64,000 bases of DNA from Sediminibacillus terrae (GCF_009602435.1 NZ_VZDQ01000011.1:62001-126000); one strand, 5' to 3'. Positions 53,981 to 62,210 are shown, counted from the first letter of the stretch. The notes: generated by a model from the sequence alone, not told the origin. Made by a program: numbers and translations.

Positions 53981-54911
53981 TGATAAATTCCTCCTTTATT
54001 TGATTGATTTTCACCTCATGGATATGTGTATCTATATCAGAAAGGCTGCAAAGACCTTTACTAAACGCTGTTGCAGAACCGCCCGCCGAAGCATATCGCA
54101 AAGCTTCCTCCAAAGAGGCACCCTGCTCCAGCTTTCCAATAAACAGAGCCAACAACGTGTCTCCCGAACAAGCTGTGTTGATCACTTTCCCTTTAGGAGC
54201 GGTCACTTTTAAAATCTGATGTGGAGAAACATAAATCGCTCCAGCTTCTCCCCGAGACACGAGTACTTGTCGGGCACCGTTTTCCAACATTTTTCTGGAG
54301 CAGTTGATGATAGTCGGTTCATCCATTTTTTCTTTGCTTAATCCAAAGAATGCCCCCAGTTCTTCATCGTTTGGTTTGATTAAATAAGGCTGGTAAGGCA
54401 AGCACCGGAGAACCTCTTTGGAACTTATATCCAAAACCAGCTTAAGATGGTTCCGCCGGCAAATACTTGCTATCTCTGAATAAAAATGATCATTCACCCC
54501 TCCGGGCAAACTTCCTGAAACAAAAAGCATGCTGTTTTCCGGAATCGAGGAAACTTTTCTCAACATTTCTCTTGTTCTCTCTTCAGCTATAGTAGGTCCT
54601 TTGTTGACAATCTTGTATTCTTCATCGGCATTGGCAAAAATATTGATTCTTGTGATCCCTTCTACTCTTACAAATTCAGTAGCAATCTGTAACTTATTCA
54701 GTTCGTTTTCTATGAAACTCCCTGAAAAGCCAGCGATAAATCCTAACGCAATACTGTCGATCCCCAACCTCTTTAACATAATCGAAATGTTTATCGCTTT
54801 CCCATTCGGCTGATAATCTTCTTCATAGGTACGATTAACCTTATTCGGCCGTAACTCATCCAATCCGACATACAGATCAATCGCCGGATTAGGTGTCAGG
54901 GTGTATATCAT
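53973..54911 (-). CDS. PfkB-family kinase: 1-phosphofructokinase or tagatose-6-phosphate kinase type
   Basis: ATP-dependent ribokinase-fold kinase of 312 residues that phosphorylates the ketose phosphate delivered by the PTS. It starts MIYTLTPNPAIDLYVGLDEL, the normal FruK/LacC start, after AGAAGGTG. The GGGxGN-like substrate part is NGKAINISIMLKRLG, and the anion-hole/catalytic region is NTACSGDTLLALFIGK, with the Asp base. An ATG at 54956 is upstream but lacks a ribosome site. First gene of the operon, with a cre site about 70 bases upstream. Confidence 0.9.
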   Translation of the reverse strand: MIYTLTPNPAIDLYVGLDELRPNKVNRTYEEDYQPNGKAINISIMLKRLGIDSIALGFIAGFSGSFIENELNKLQIATEFVRVEGITRINIFANADEEYKIVNKGPTIAEERTREMLRKVSSIPENSMLFVSGSLPGGVNDHFYSEIASICRRNHLKLVLDISSKEVLRCLPYQPYLIKPNDEELGAFFGLSKEKMDEPTIINCSRKMLENGARQVLVSRGEAGAIYVSPHQILKVTAPKGKVINTACSGDTLLALFIGKLEQGASLEEALRYASAGGSATAFSKGLCSLSDIDTHIHEVKINQIKEEFING

Positions 54912-54982
54912 AGGAGCACCTTCTTTCATCAATTTCTTAACTACATTGTGGCACACTATTTCTTGTAAATGTTTTCGGTTTG

Positions 54983-54996
54983 TGTAAACGTTTTCT
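54983..54996 (+). promoter_or_regulatory. cre site upstream of the PTS operon
   Basis: TGTAAACGTTTTCT fits the cre consensus except for the last base. It lies between the RpiR gene and the PfkB start, in the region where the operon promoter must be. Confidence 0.65.
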
Positions 54997-55154
54997 AAAA
55001 CTGAAAAATATGCAGCGAGGAATGCTTTTGTAAATGATCAACAAAATTTTCAAGTGACTGGTCAAGCCACAGTTAACAACCCCATCGTCAGGTAAAAGGA
55101 GAGGACTTTAGGGGAGATGATAAGTTTTATACGTTCGTTGAAAAATATAAAAAA

Positions 55155-55173
55155 CGCCCTGAATAATCAGAGC
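55155..55173 (-). terminator. Terminator overlapping the stop of the RpiR gene
   Basis: GCTCTGA and TCAGGGC (one mismatch) form the stem on the minus strand, followed by GTTTTTTATATTTTT. The hairpin begins inside the stop codon of the regulator. Confidence 0.7.
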
Positions 55174-55943
55174 ATTCTTATTGCGTAAGCATCAAGCAGT
55201 ATTCTGGACAACACACTTAGCGGAAGCCTGGAACGTACTTCATAATCCGGAAAATAAGACTGACTTCCTTTGTAACCAATGAAGGCCATCTCTGACATCA
55301 TTCCCAAGCTTGATTCCATCCTCGTTGTCAGTGTAATGGTCGTAATCTGGCGGATATTCAAATTCTTGCAGGCTTCTACCAATTCACTAGTTTCACCGTT
55401 TAACGAAACAAAAATAGCCAGCTCCCGCTCTCTTATCTCTCTGGATTTCAGGCGGATAATGTTGGGATCGTCATGCACTTCGCAGTTTTTCCCCATCAAT
55501 TGTAGCTTGATAGTCATTTCATGGGCGATCATCTCCGAGAATCCTCGCGCAAAGATGTAAATTTTTTCTGCATCATGTATTTTTTGTACTGCATCCTCTA
55601 TTTGGCCAATACTTTGTAATTGTATCGTTTTTACTACCTCTAATTCATTCTTTTTAATAGCGTGTTTTATTTTTGTATCGATGTTTTCCATTTCATCATT
55701 TTCATCTGGGATTTGCACTTTCTCTTTTAAACTGTATTTAAAAGAAGTGTATCCGTCATACCCTATCTTTTTCATCAGGCGGACAATCGTTGCTGTAGAA
55801 ACACTCGCGTTTTCGCTCAATTTCACAATCGACATCGTAGAAATCTTTTCAAGATGGTTGTTTATGTATTCAAGCAAATATCTTTCTGATTCACTTAGCG
55901 TTTTAAATATATCGGCAGGTATGTCAAATAAAATATTGTTCAT
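55167..55943 (-). CDS. RpiR/MurR-family regulator, probable controller of the PTS operon
   Basis: A 258-residue regulator with an N-terminal HTH (about residues 1-75; SIVKLSENASVSTATIVRLMKKIGYDGYTSFK in parts) and a C-terminal SIS domain (about 115-250) that binds a phosphosugar (IYIFARGFSEMIAHEMTIKL, FVSLNGETSELVEACKN). The ATG at 55943 (MNNILFD) gives proper spacing to AAAGGATG; starts at 55952 and 55970 are possible. It lies just upstream of and in line with the kinase-PTS-aldolase operon, so that operon is the likely target and the ligand a ketose phosphate. Confidence 0.87.
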   Translation of the reverse strand: MNNILFDIPADIFKTLSESERYLLEYINNHLEKISTMSIVKLSENASVSTATIVRLMKKIGYDGYTSFKYSLKEKVQIPDENDEMENIDTKIKHAIKKNELEVVKTIQLQSIGQIEDAVQKIHDAEKIYIFARGFSEMIAHEMTIKLQLMGKNCEVHDDPNIIRLKSREIRERELAIFVSLNGETSELVEACKNLNIRQITTITLTTRMESSLGMMSEMAFIGYKGSQSYFPDYEVRSRLPLSVLSRILLDAYAIRML

Positions 55944-56164
55944 TTTCTTCATCCTTTCTATGTTGCTCACCGTGAATTTTTCTCATTATCTCATTTTTTT
56001 CATTACATTTGCACTAGTATTATGACAAGTCTGAATTATATTTGGCCGAAAAGCGCAAGCGTCTGTTCTAGGGATTACACGGTTGCAACAGAGAGGATGA
56101 TTTAAGACTTCGAGGGGGAGATGCTGGAGAAGGATATTCCTGATGGAATCCCTCCTTTTCAATC

Positions 56165-56203
56165 TTTAAAAAACCATTTTGCCAAAGTGCAGCAAAATGG
56201 TTT
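56165..56203 (-). terminator. Terminator of the 54-residue membrane peptide gene
   Basis: AAACCATTTTGC (56171-56182) and GCAAAATGGTTT (56192-56203), a perfect 12-bp stem with a 9-base loop, followed on the minus strand by TTTAAAG. It lies 12 bases after the stop codon. Confidence 0.75.
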
Positions 56204-56214
56204 CATCCTTCCTC

Positions 56215-56379
56215 TTATTCTTTGTTTTTCGTTTTATTATCACTCTCCATAAAAGTATCCGGCCAATCAAAAAATGTTTGAAAATCCATGAGAAAAGCAT
56301 TTTTGTCTTTGACCACCAGTTTTGCTATGATAATTTCACACAAACATAAACACATCAAAACCAATAATCCACTTATCAT
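56215..56379 (-). CDS. Small membrane peptide of unknown function (54 residues)
   Basis: Begins MISGLLVLMCLCLCEIIIAK, a single Cys-rich hydrophobic segment, then a polar tail ending NKTKNKE. AAGGGTGAT lies about six bases before the ATG and a strong terminator follows directly, so the unit looks like a real small gene although too short for most gene callers. It is divergent from the LacI regulator at 56473. No family recognised. Confidence 0.55.
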   Translation of the reverse strand: MISGLLVLMCLCLCEIIIAKLVVKDKNAFLMDFQTFFDWPDTFMESDNKTKNKE

Positions 56380-56421
56380 CCTGCCATCACCCTTTCTTAT
56401 GTTTAAACAAAAGGTAATGTA

Positions 56422-56435
56422 TGAAACGCGTTTCA
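56422..56435. promoter_or_regulatory. LacI-type operator upstream of the second LacI regulator
   Basis: TGAAACGCGTTTCA, a 14-bp perfect palindrome. It is not a cre site (the central bases are out of register). Its position 38 bases before the ATG suggests autoregulation. Confidence 0.65.
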
Positions 56436-56472
56436 GGTCAAGATGAAATTTTCAGGAAAGGAAGACCCTAAT

Positions 56473-57453
56473 ATGGCCAACATTCGGGAAATTGCCAATC
56501 TTGCCGGTGTTTCGGTCTCGACTGTCTCACGCGTATTGAACAACCATCCCTATGTCAGGGAAGAAAAAAGGCAAGTCGTGCACCAGGCAATGGAAAAACT
56601 TGATTATCATCGGAATCTTACTGCTTTTCATTTATCGAAAGGGACAACCAACTTGCTGGGTGTCGTCCTCCCTTCCATTGAAATTCCCTATTTCAGTAAC
56701 ATTGTAGAAGGGATAGCGGAGGAAGGTTTGAAACACGACATGCAGCTTGTCCTGATTCAAACAAACTATCATGTCGACAAAGAATTGGAAGCTTTAGAGC
56801 TTCTTCGAGGAAATTTAATCGACGGGCTGATTTTCACTTCACGAGCCGCGTCTCTGAAAATTGTAAAAGAATATACATCCCATGGTCCCATCATTCTTTG
56901 TGAAGATTCCGATCAAACAGAGCTTCCTTCCGTCAGTATCCCTCATGAGAAGGCCTTCCAGGATGGTTTGGATTACCTGTTGGCAAGAGGACATACCGAC
57001 ATAGCCTACACGTTGGGGAGAAGACATGGGACTAACAGTCACAAGCGTATTAAAGCCTATCAAGCCACGATGGATAAAATCAATCAACCAGTAAGGGAGG
57101 AATGGATATTTGATAAATGTTTGTCCATCGAGGACGGTGCGCGTGTAATGGAGAGTTGGTGCCAGATGATAGAGAGACCGACTGCCTTTCTCGTGACCAA
57201 TGATCAGGTGGCTGCCGGAATGGTCCTGACGGCACGAGAAAAGGGGATACGCATCCCCGAAGACCTTTCCATTCTGAGTTTTGACAATCAGCAAATCGCA
57301 AAAGCTCTGCATATTTCCACAATCGACATACCGATCAAGCAAATGGGGAAAAAAGCAGTCCAGTTTATTCAAAAAACAGAGAAAAAAAGCAAAGTTTCAT
57401 TGCCTTTTCAATTAATCGGGCGTGCAACTGTTTCAAACATGTTTTCTGCGTAA
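56473..57453 (+). CDS. LacI-family transcriptional regulator, second copy
   Basis: A 326-residue LacI/GalR protein with the HTH ANIREIANLAGVSVSTVSRV near residues 2-22, hinge region FHLSKGTTNLLGVV, and a sugar-binding domain to the end. The ATG at 56473 (MANIRE) follows AGGAAAGGAAG and is normal for the family; the frame opens earlier at 56443. Its target is unknown; the palindrome at its own promoter and the related one at 47265-47280 before the secreted glucoamylase-like gene are candidates. It is separated from the PTS operon by its own promoter. Confidence 0.9.
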   Translation: MANIREIANLAGVSVSTVSRVLNNHPYVREEKRQVVHQAMEKLDYHRNLTAFHLSKGTTNLLGVVLPSIEIPYFSNIVEGIAEEGLKHDMQLVLIQTNYHVDKELEALELLRGNLIDGLIFTSRAASLKIVKEYTSHGPIILCEDSDQTELPSVSIPHEKAFQDGLDYLLARGHTDIAYTLGRRHGTNSHKRIKAYQATMDKINQPVREEWIFDKCLSIEDGARVMESWCQMIERPTAFLVTNDQVAAGMVLTAREKGIRIPEDLSILSFDNQQIAKALHISTIDIPIKQMGKKAVQFIQKTEKKSKVSLPFQLIGRATVSNMFSA

Positions 57454-57731
57454 CGTACCAGCGTGTTTCCTTCCTGCTTTTCAGGGAACATTTCATTTTG
57501 CAAGTGCAGTGTTTAAATGGGAGGGATTGTGAAGCCTGACAAGTTTCATCGAGCTGGGTATAACGGGATGCAATATGGCGGCAAATTTGCAGCAGTGGAG
57601 AAGCATCTTATCGTTTATAAGGACTGAAGGAAAATAGCCCATGCGCAAAAAGATCTTAGTCATTCTAACCAAGCTTGATGCTGTGGAATGTGGTTACAAA
57701 TTGTCAGGCGTTCTCCCTGACAATGAACAGC
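57454..57731. other. Gene-free stretch
   Basis: No terminator or gene that I can support. An open frame beginning at 57641 has a weak AAGGA before it, but runs into the antitoxin RNA and has no recognisable relative. Confidence 0.4.
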
Positions 57732-57760
57732 TTTTCAACCGGATGAAAATCGGGTATAAT
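57732..57760 (+). promoter_or_regulatory. Promoter of antitoxin RNA 1
   Basis: TTTTCA (57732-57737), 17 bases, TATAAT (57755-57760). The same arrangement is found 392 bases later before the second antitoxin. Confidence 0.6.
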
Positions 57761-57766
57761 AAAAGT

Positions 57767-57905
57767 GGAAATGGAAAAAAACTAAACAGACCACAGCGGG
57801 CACTGTGGTCTGCAGATAAGCGGTTCCCCCAGAGGGATCGGCTATCATAGTGGTGATAGGCCTCTCCTAGTTACTTAACGGGCAAATAGGGAGGTCTATT
57901 TTTTA
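57767..57905 (+). ncRNA. Antitoxin RNA of type I toxin-antitoxin module 1
   Basis: A predicted short RNA of about 140 bases. It has a 5' hairpin (GACCACAG/CTGTGGTC), a middle part shared with copy 2 (AAGCGGTTCCCCCAGAGG, then GATCGGCTATCA), and a terminator stem ATAGGCCTCTCC/GGGAGGTCTAT with T6. The terminator lies over the 3' end of the toxin gene on the other strand, so the RNA pairs with the toxin mRNA 3' part, the RatA/TxpA kind of arrangement. Confidence 0.65.
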
Positions 57906-57991
57906 TTGATCATCGAAACGATCAAACCGAGCAAGGCAATCAAGAAGGTACCAAAACCAATCAGCACCATGAAACTTTCATACATGCTCAA
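57896..57991 (-). CDS. Type I toxin, putative holin-like (TxpA/BsrE-like), module 1
   Basis: A 31-residue hydrophobic peptide, start MSMYESFMVLIGFGTF, a single transmembrane segment and a tail ending NKK, matching the putative holin-like toxin family. Start is TTG at 57991 (copy 2 has GTG at the same site), after AAGGGGGTGAT. In the leader, GGCTAGCCCC can pair with GGGG of the ribosome site, hiding it until processing. ATTATA at 58053-58058 (TATAAT on the minus strand) is the probable -10. Uncontrolled it should depolarise the membrane. Confidence 0.8.
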   Translation of the reverse strand: MSMYESFMVLIGFGTFLIALLGLIVSMINKK

Positions 57992-58123
57992 CAGGCATCA
58001 CCCCCTTTCACGGGGCTAGCCGACCCACCCTAAAAGAACATTATCTGTTTTCATTATAGCATAGACAGGCTGGCAGCCGAATAAACGCAAGGACCCATTT
58101 TTTATACAGGAAGGTTTGCTTCC

Positions 58124-58152
58124 TTTTCTAAACCGGTTTATTGGGGTATAAT
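58124..58152 (+). promoter_or_regulatory. Promoter of antitoxin RNA 2
   Basis: TTTTCT (58124-58129), 17 bases including AAACCGGT, TATAAT (58147-58152). It closely resembles the promoter of antitoxin 1. Confidence 0.6.
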
Positions 58153-58158
58153 ATGGAT

Positions 58159-58284
58159 AGAAAACAGACCACAGCGAATGCCATGGTCTGGATAGATAAG
58201 CGGTTCCCCCAGAGGGATCGGCTATCATCAAGAGATAGGCCTCTCCTAGTCACTTGAAGGGCAAATAGGGAGGTCTATTTTTTA
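58159..58284 (+). ncRNA. Antitoxin RNA of type I toxin-antitoxin module 2
   Basis: Shares with copy 1 the GACCACAG start, the AAGCGGTTCCCCCAGAGG block and the terminator stem ATAGGCCTCTCC/GGGAGGTCTAT with T6, again overlapping the 3' end of its toxin. The loop between (AGTCACTTGAAGGGC versus AGTTACTTAACGGGC) differs, which could give partner specificity. Confidence 0.65.
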
Positions 58285-58370
58285 TTGATCAGGTTTATGA
58301 TCAAAGCGAGCAATGCAATCAAAAAAGAACCAAAGCCAATCAGGACCATGAATACTTGATACATGCTCAC
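58275..58370 (-). CDS. Type I toxin, putative holin-like (TxpA/BsrE-like), module 2
   Basis: A 31-residue peptide, start MSMYQVFMVLIGFGSF, with the tail INKK; about three quarters identical to module 1. GTG start at 58370 after AAAGGGGGTGAT. The leader again carries GGCTAGCCCC against the ribosome site, and the probable -10 TATAAT is at 58431-58436. The two modules are a direct repeat with a 379-base offset, evidently a tandem duplication. Confidence 0.8.
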   Translation of the reverse strand: MSMYQVFMVLIGFGSFLIALLALIINLINKK

Positions 58371-58528
58371 GGCATCACCCCCTTTCGCGGGGCTAGCCGA
58401 CCCACCCTAAAAAGAACTTTATCTATATTTATTATATCATGTCGCATAGTTTCAACGAACGGACATCCGGATTATTTCTTGTCCTTTCTATGCCCAAGAT
58501 AGAGTAGCTGCAAAGAAAGATTGAATAG

Positions 58529-60247
58529 TTACTGGCCATATTTATTTAACAACGTATCAATCGATTTGTTCAATGCCTCCACATCCACGTTTTCGACCGG
58601 TTCGTCCTTCAATTGATAGTGTTGCTTTAACCGGATAATTCTTTCTACACTGTCATTAATGCGTTTCTCTGTTATTTCCCCTTTTTCCACTGCTTTGGTC
58701 AACGCTTCGATGACACGGACCGCTTTCTGATAATCGTGCGCCACCAGAATGACGTCGCTCCCGGCTAGCACAGAATCGACAGAGGCTTCACCTATCTCGA
58801 AGTTATCGACTATAGCTTCCATTGTCATATCATCGGTCATGACAAGCCCATTGTAGTCGAACTGATCCCTAAGCAAATCTGTGATGACCTTTTTTGAAAT
58901 GGATGCCGGATAACTCTTATCCAGCTGCGGAAGCAATATGTGAGCAATCATGACTGCTTCCGCCCCTTGATCGATTGCCCGACGAAAAGGAATCAGTTCA
59001 AGTTTTTCCAATTGCTCCGATGTTTTGTTCACTTTCGGCAGCTGATAGTGCGAGTCTACAGAAGTGTCCCCGTGCCCCGGAAAGTGCTTGATGACCGGAA
59101 TAATCTGCTTCGATTGGATTCCTTTCATTGTTTGTATTCCAAGTTCACTGACAATTTCCGGGTTATCACCAAACGAACGGTCGCCAATCACCGGATTATC
59201 CGGATTGCTGTTGACATCCAAGACAGGCGCAAAATTCATATTAAATCCAAATTCAGTTAGCTCTTCACCCAATATTTCTCCTGCTCGATAGGAAAAATCA
59301 GGGTTATCCAATTCTCCAATCCACTCGTTGGCGGGGAGCTTCGAAATATTTCCCGGAAGTCGGGAAATTCTGCCCCCTTCCTGATCGACACTCAACAAAA
59401 GCGGCAATTTGTTTTGCTTGTTCGCCGCTTTCAGATTATTCAAGAACTTGCTTGTTTGTTTCGGGGATTCCAAGTTAGCGGCATAAAATATAAACCCGCC
59501 AATATGATAGTCATCGATCAAGCTTTGTTCCTGTTCTCCCATGCCTGTGCCCGAAATGCCGCCAATCACCATTTGGCCGATCTTCTCCGTGAGACTCATT
59601 TGCTCAACCAAGGTCGAAATGGAAGGATCGTCTACCTGCAATCTTCCTGTTTGTGCGATAAGGGATATATGATCCACCCTTGGGTTTTCAAGTGTCTCAT
59701 CTGGTTTAGGCAGTACCCACTTAAGTTGAAAATCATCATTTACCTGGTAATGGAGGATCTCCTGGTTGTGGGTTTCATCCTCATAATAAGTGGTATCATC
59801 CGGATCACCGAGCACAGCGATGATATCCTCGTAGTGTAGCTGCTGTATGTTGTCGGAAAAGGAGCGTATGTCAAAGACAAAATCGCCCGCATAACCTAAA
59901 GTCACTTTTTCATCTTGATAATCTTCATAGATCCCGAGGTCTGTTTCCGTTGTATGACCAGCTTCTCCCCACTGGTCCACAACCGTTTGTCTTTCCGTAA
60001 CACCAACGGTAAAAGACACATCCTGCAACTTACCTTCTTTTGCATGATCAAGAATTTCATCTATTTGTTTTTCTGCGTTTTGAGTGAAATCAGGAACCTC
60101 TTTTATTGGTGACCGTGGCGGCAGGAAAGAAACATGATCTCTGGCCGAGCCGACTACAGGATGCTTCTGAAAATAAAGCGCCGCGGCACCTGCCAATGCC
60201 AAAAGGAAGACAACGATGAATAACCTTTTAAATTATTTGTTCTTCAT
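58529..60247 (-). pseudogene. nagZ: Beta-N-acetylhexosaminidase NagZ-like (GH3) with a premature stop at codon 5
   Basis: Cell-wall recycling enzyme releasing N-acetylglucosamine from muropeptides. The GH3 domain (about residues 220-545 of the reading frame) shows LLLSVDQEGGRISRLP, GFNMNFAPVLDVNSNPDNPVIG, KHFPGHGDTSVDSHYQLP (the catalytic His/Asp dyad of NagZ) and GLVMTDDMTMEAI with nucleophile Asp. The N-terminal 200 residues are an extra domain. The only start with a ribosome site (AAAAGGAGGATGAG) is ATG 60247, but its fifth codon is TAA (60233-60235); the frame then goes on as a normal signal peptide (FKRLFIVVFLLALAGAAALY). The usable in-frame TTG at 60202 has no ribosome site. Either a real nonsense mutation or a sequence error. 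Confidence 0.75.
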
Positions 60248-60489
60248 ACCTCTCATCCTCCTTTTCCCTATATAGTATTTTGTTTTGCCACTTAGCTACA
60301 CTTAACATTCTAATAGTATTTCTCAGGTTTTCCAAACGACGATTGGATATCCAATGCAGACAAGGTAACAGAACCAACGAAACCTGCAGCCAACGACGAT
60401 TTTGAGCCAGCCGTACGGAACGTTTTCAACCCAACCTTATAGTCTAACCGGCCATCGCAAACGTCAACGAGCAAATAATCCAGTGATTG
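60248..60489. other. Upstream region of the NagZ-like gene
   Basis: Apart from the ribosome site of the NagZ-like gene, no motif was recognised. Confidence 0.4.
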
Positions 60490-60545
60490 AAAAAACCGAA
60501 CGAATTCAAATCACTTAAGATTTCGAATCATCGTTCGGTTTTTTC
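60490..60545 (-). terminator. Repeat-type terminator after the NhaC-family gene
   Basis: AAAACCGAACGA and TCGTTCGGTTTT form a 12-bp stem; the loop holds ATTCAAATC and GATTTCGAAT which pair further. T-runs on both strands (TTTTTT each side) make it bidirectional. It shares AACCGAACGAATTCAAA with the hairpin at 35681-35730. Confidence 0.8.
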
Positions 60546-60580
60546 TACAAAAAGTATGGGATTTGCTGGATAACCAGCTA

Positions 60581-61906
60581 TTACTGAACTTGTTGTTCTG
60601 TTACAGCTTCATTGGCTAAGTCATTGTCTTTCCGATACAAAATCAGGATGGCAATAATGCCACTGATCCCGATCAATATCGGATAAAAGACAAAGGGAAC
60701 GATGGAAACAGGCGAAATGGAAGCCAATCCTGCCGCCGCCAGCATTTGGCCGCCGTATGGAATTATTCCTTGGAAGCAACAAGAGAATAAATCCAGAATA
60801 CTTGCAGATCGCTTAGGCTCTATTCCGTATTTCGTGGAAATATCTTTTGCCAACGGACCGGACATTAAAATGGAAACCGTATTGTTACCGGTTGAAACAT
60901 CGACTGCACTAACCAGACCCGCAATGCCGAACGCCGCTCCTCTTCTCGTTTTGATTTTGCTGACAATGAAATTAAGCAAAAACGTAATGCCACCATTATA
61001 TTTGATGATCTCCACCATACCACTGATCAGGATAGCGATGATTGCCAGGTTTTCCATTCCGACTATCCCGTCCCCGATGACACCCAGCAATCCATAGAAG
61101 TCAAAGGAACCATTTGCCAGGCCGACTATCCCGGAAAAGATGATGCCGCCGACAAGGACGAGCAATACATTCACTCCCAGCAAGGCGATGACAAGAACAG
61201 CCAGGTATGGCAGAATCGTGATTAGTTGATAGTTTTGCTCCGGGCTGACAGCTGCTTCACCTACCGGGATAAACGCCAGGATCAAAGCAGTCACTAAAGC
61301 AGCCGGCAGGACGATAAAGAAATTCGACTTGAATTTGTCTTTCATGTTGGTCTCCTGTGTTCTCACTGCTGCAATCGTGGTATCCGATATCATCGATAAA
61401 TTATCCCCAAACATGGCTCCGCCTATTACCGCTCCGACGGCCAAAGCTGTGTCGATTCCGGTTTGTTGCGCAACCCCGACCGCTATCGGCACGATGGCAA
61501 CGGTTGTCCCTGTAGAGGTTCCCATTGATATAGAGATAAAACAACTTACCACGAACAATCCGACCATGAGCAAATTCGCCGGTAAAATCGAGGTCCCCAA
61601 ACTGACTATAGAGTCCACTCCGCCTGTAGCTTCTGCAACGGAAGCGAAAGCGCCGGCCAATATAAATATAAGTGCCATCAAAATGATATTATGGTCGCCC
61701 CCACCCTTGCAAAACACTTCCACTTTTTTGGCAAAACTTTCTTTTCGGTTCATCGCCAGTGAAAACAAGCCGGCAATCAAAATCGCCACCACTACTGGCA
61801 TACTGCTGAAATCCTTCGTAATCAATGCTGTGCCGAGGAATAATAAGACAAATACGAGAAATGGCAGCAATGCATAAGGATTTCCCTCTATTTTTTCTTT
61901 TTTCAC
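60581..61906 (-). CDS. NhaC-family Na+/H+ antiporter-like transporter
   Basis: A 441-residue protein with about eleven transmembrane helices of the ArsB/NhaC superfamily. Characteristic parts are FISISMGTSTGTTVAIVPI, GAVIGGAMFGDNLSMISDTTIAA (Asp residues in the core), and SAVDVSTGNNTVSILMSGPLA. The GTG at 61906 (VKKEKIEGNP) follows AAAGGGAGGACG; an ATG at 61963 lacks a site. Relatives include amino-acid (predicted methionine) transporters as well as antiporters. It lies 390 bases downstream of the SAM-riboswitch-controlled SDR gene on the same strand, without a clear terminator between. Confidence 0.87.
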   Translation of the reverse strand: MKKEKIEGNPYALLPFLVFVLLFLGTALITKDFSSMPVVVAILIAGLFSLAMNRKESFAKKVEVFCKGGGDHNIILMALIFILAGAFASVAEATGGVDSIVSLGTSILPANLLMVGLFVVSCFISISMGTSTGTTVAIVPIAVGVAQQTGIDTALAVGAVIGGAMFGDNLSMISDTTIAAVRTQETNMKDKFKSNFFIVLPAALVTALILAFIPVGEAAVSPEQNYQLITILPYLAVLVIALLGVNVLLVLVGGIIFSGIVGLANGSFDFYGLLGVIGDGIVGMENLAIIAILISGMVEIIKYNGGITFLLNFIVSKIKTRRGAAFGIAGLVSAVDVSTGNNTVSILMSGPLAKDISTKYGIEPKRSASILDLFSCCFQGIIPYGGQMLAAAGLASISPVSIVPFVFYPILIGISGIIAILILYRKDNDLANEAVTEQQVQ

Positions 61907-62036
61907 TTTTCTCGTCCTCCCTTTTAAAACAACTATTTTTATGGACCGCTGCACCTTACCCACATGGATGAGCAGTGGATAGAAACTGCGACATAGGTAA
62001 TTTTTCTTCCTTACTTCTTACATTGGTTGAGTGGGA

Positions 62037-62210
62037 GTTTAGCGCTGCGGAAATACCTTCCGCTTTCCGCGGGCGGCTGGTGAGCTTCCTCGAGCTGACG
62101 CTCTGCGGGAACAGCACGAGCTGAAGATCCACTTGGTAAAGCGGTTTTCTTAACCAAGTTAGCTGAAGCCGTGCCCGCGGAAAGCGAAGTATGCTACCGA
62201 AGCGGTGGTT
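62037..62210. repeat. Intergenic repeat with inverted ends
   Basis: A GC-richer block of about 170 bases. Its left part CGCTTTCCGCGGGC and right part GCCCGCGGAAAGCG are exact inverted copies, and a second inner dyad CCACTTGGTAAAGCGGT / CCAAGTTAGC occurs. Related, more decayed copies are at 4240, 19450, 35535, 42255-42571 and probably 25795 and 12240. No open frame or transposase is present. Confidence 0.7.

Noticed and set aside
56422-56435. TGAAACGCGTTTCA considered as a cre site
   Set aside because: The central CG step is out of register with the cre consensus (WTGNAANCGNWNNCW); it is better explained as an operator of another LacI-family protein.
57641-57850. 69-codon open frame beginning MRKKILVILTKLDAV
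   Set aside because: Only a weak AAGGA before it; it runs through the antitoxin promoter and RNA, and its end depends on the repeat. Kept out as probably not translated.
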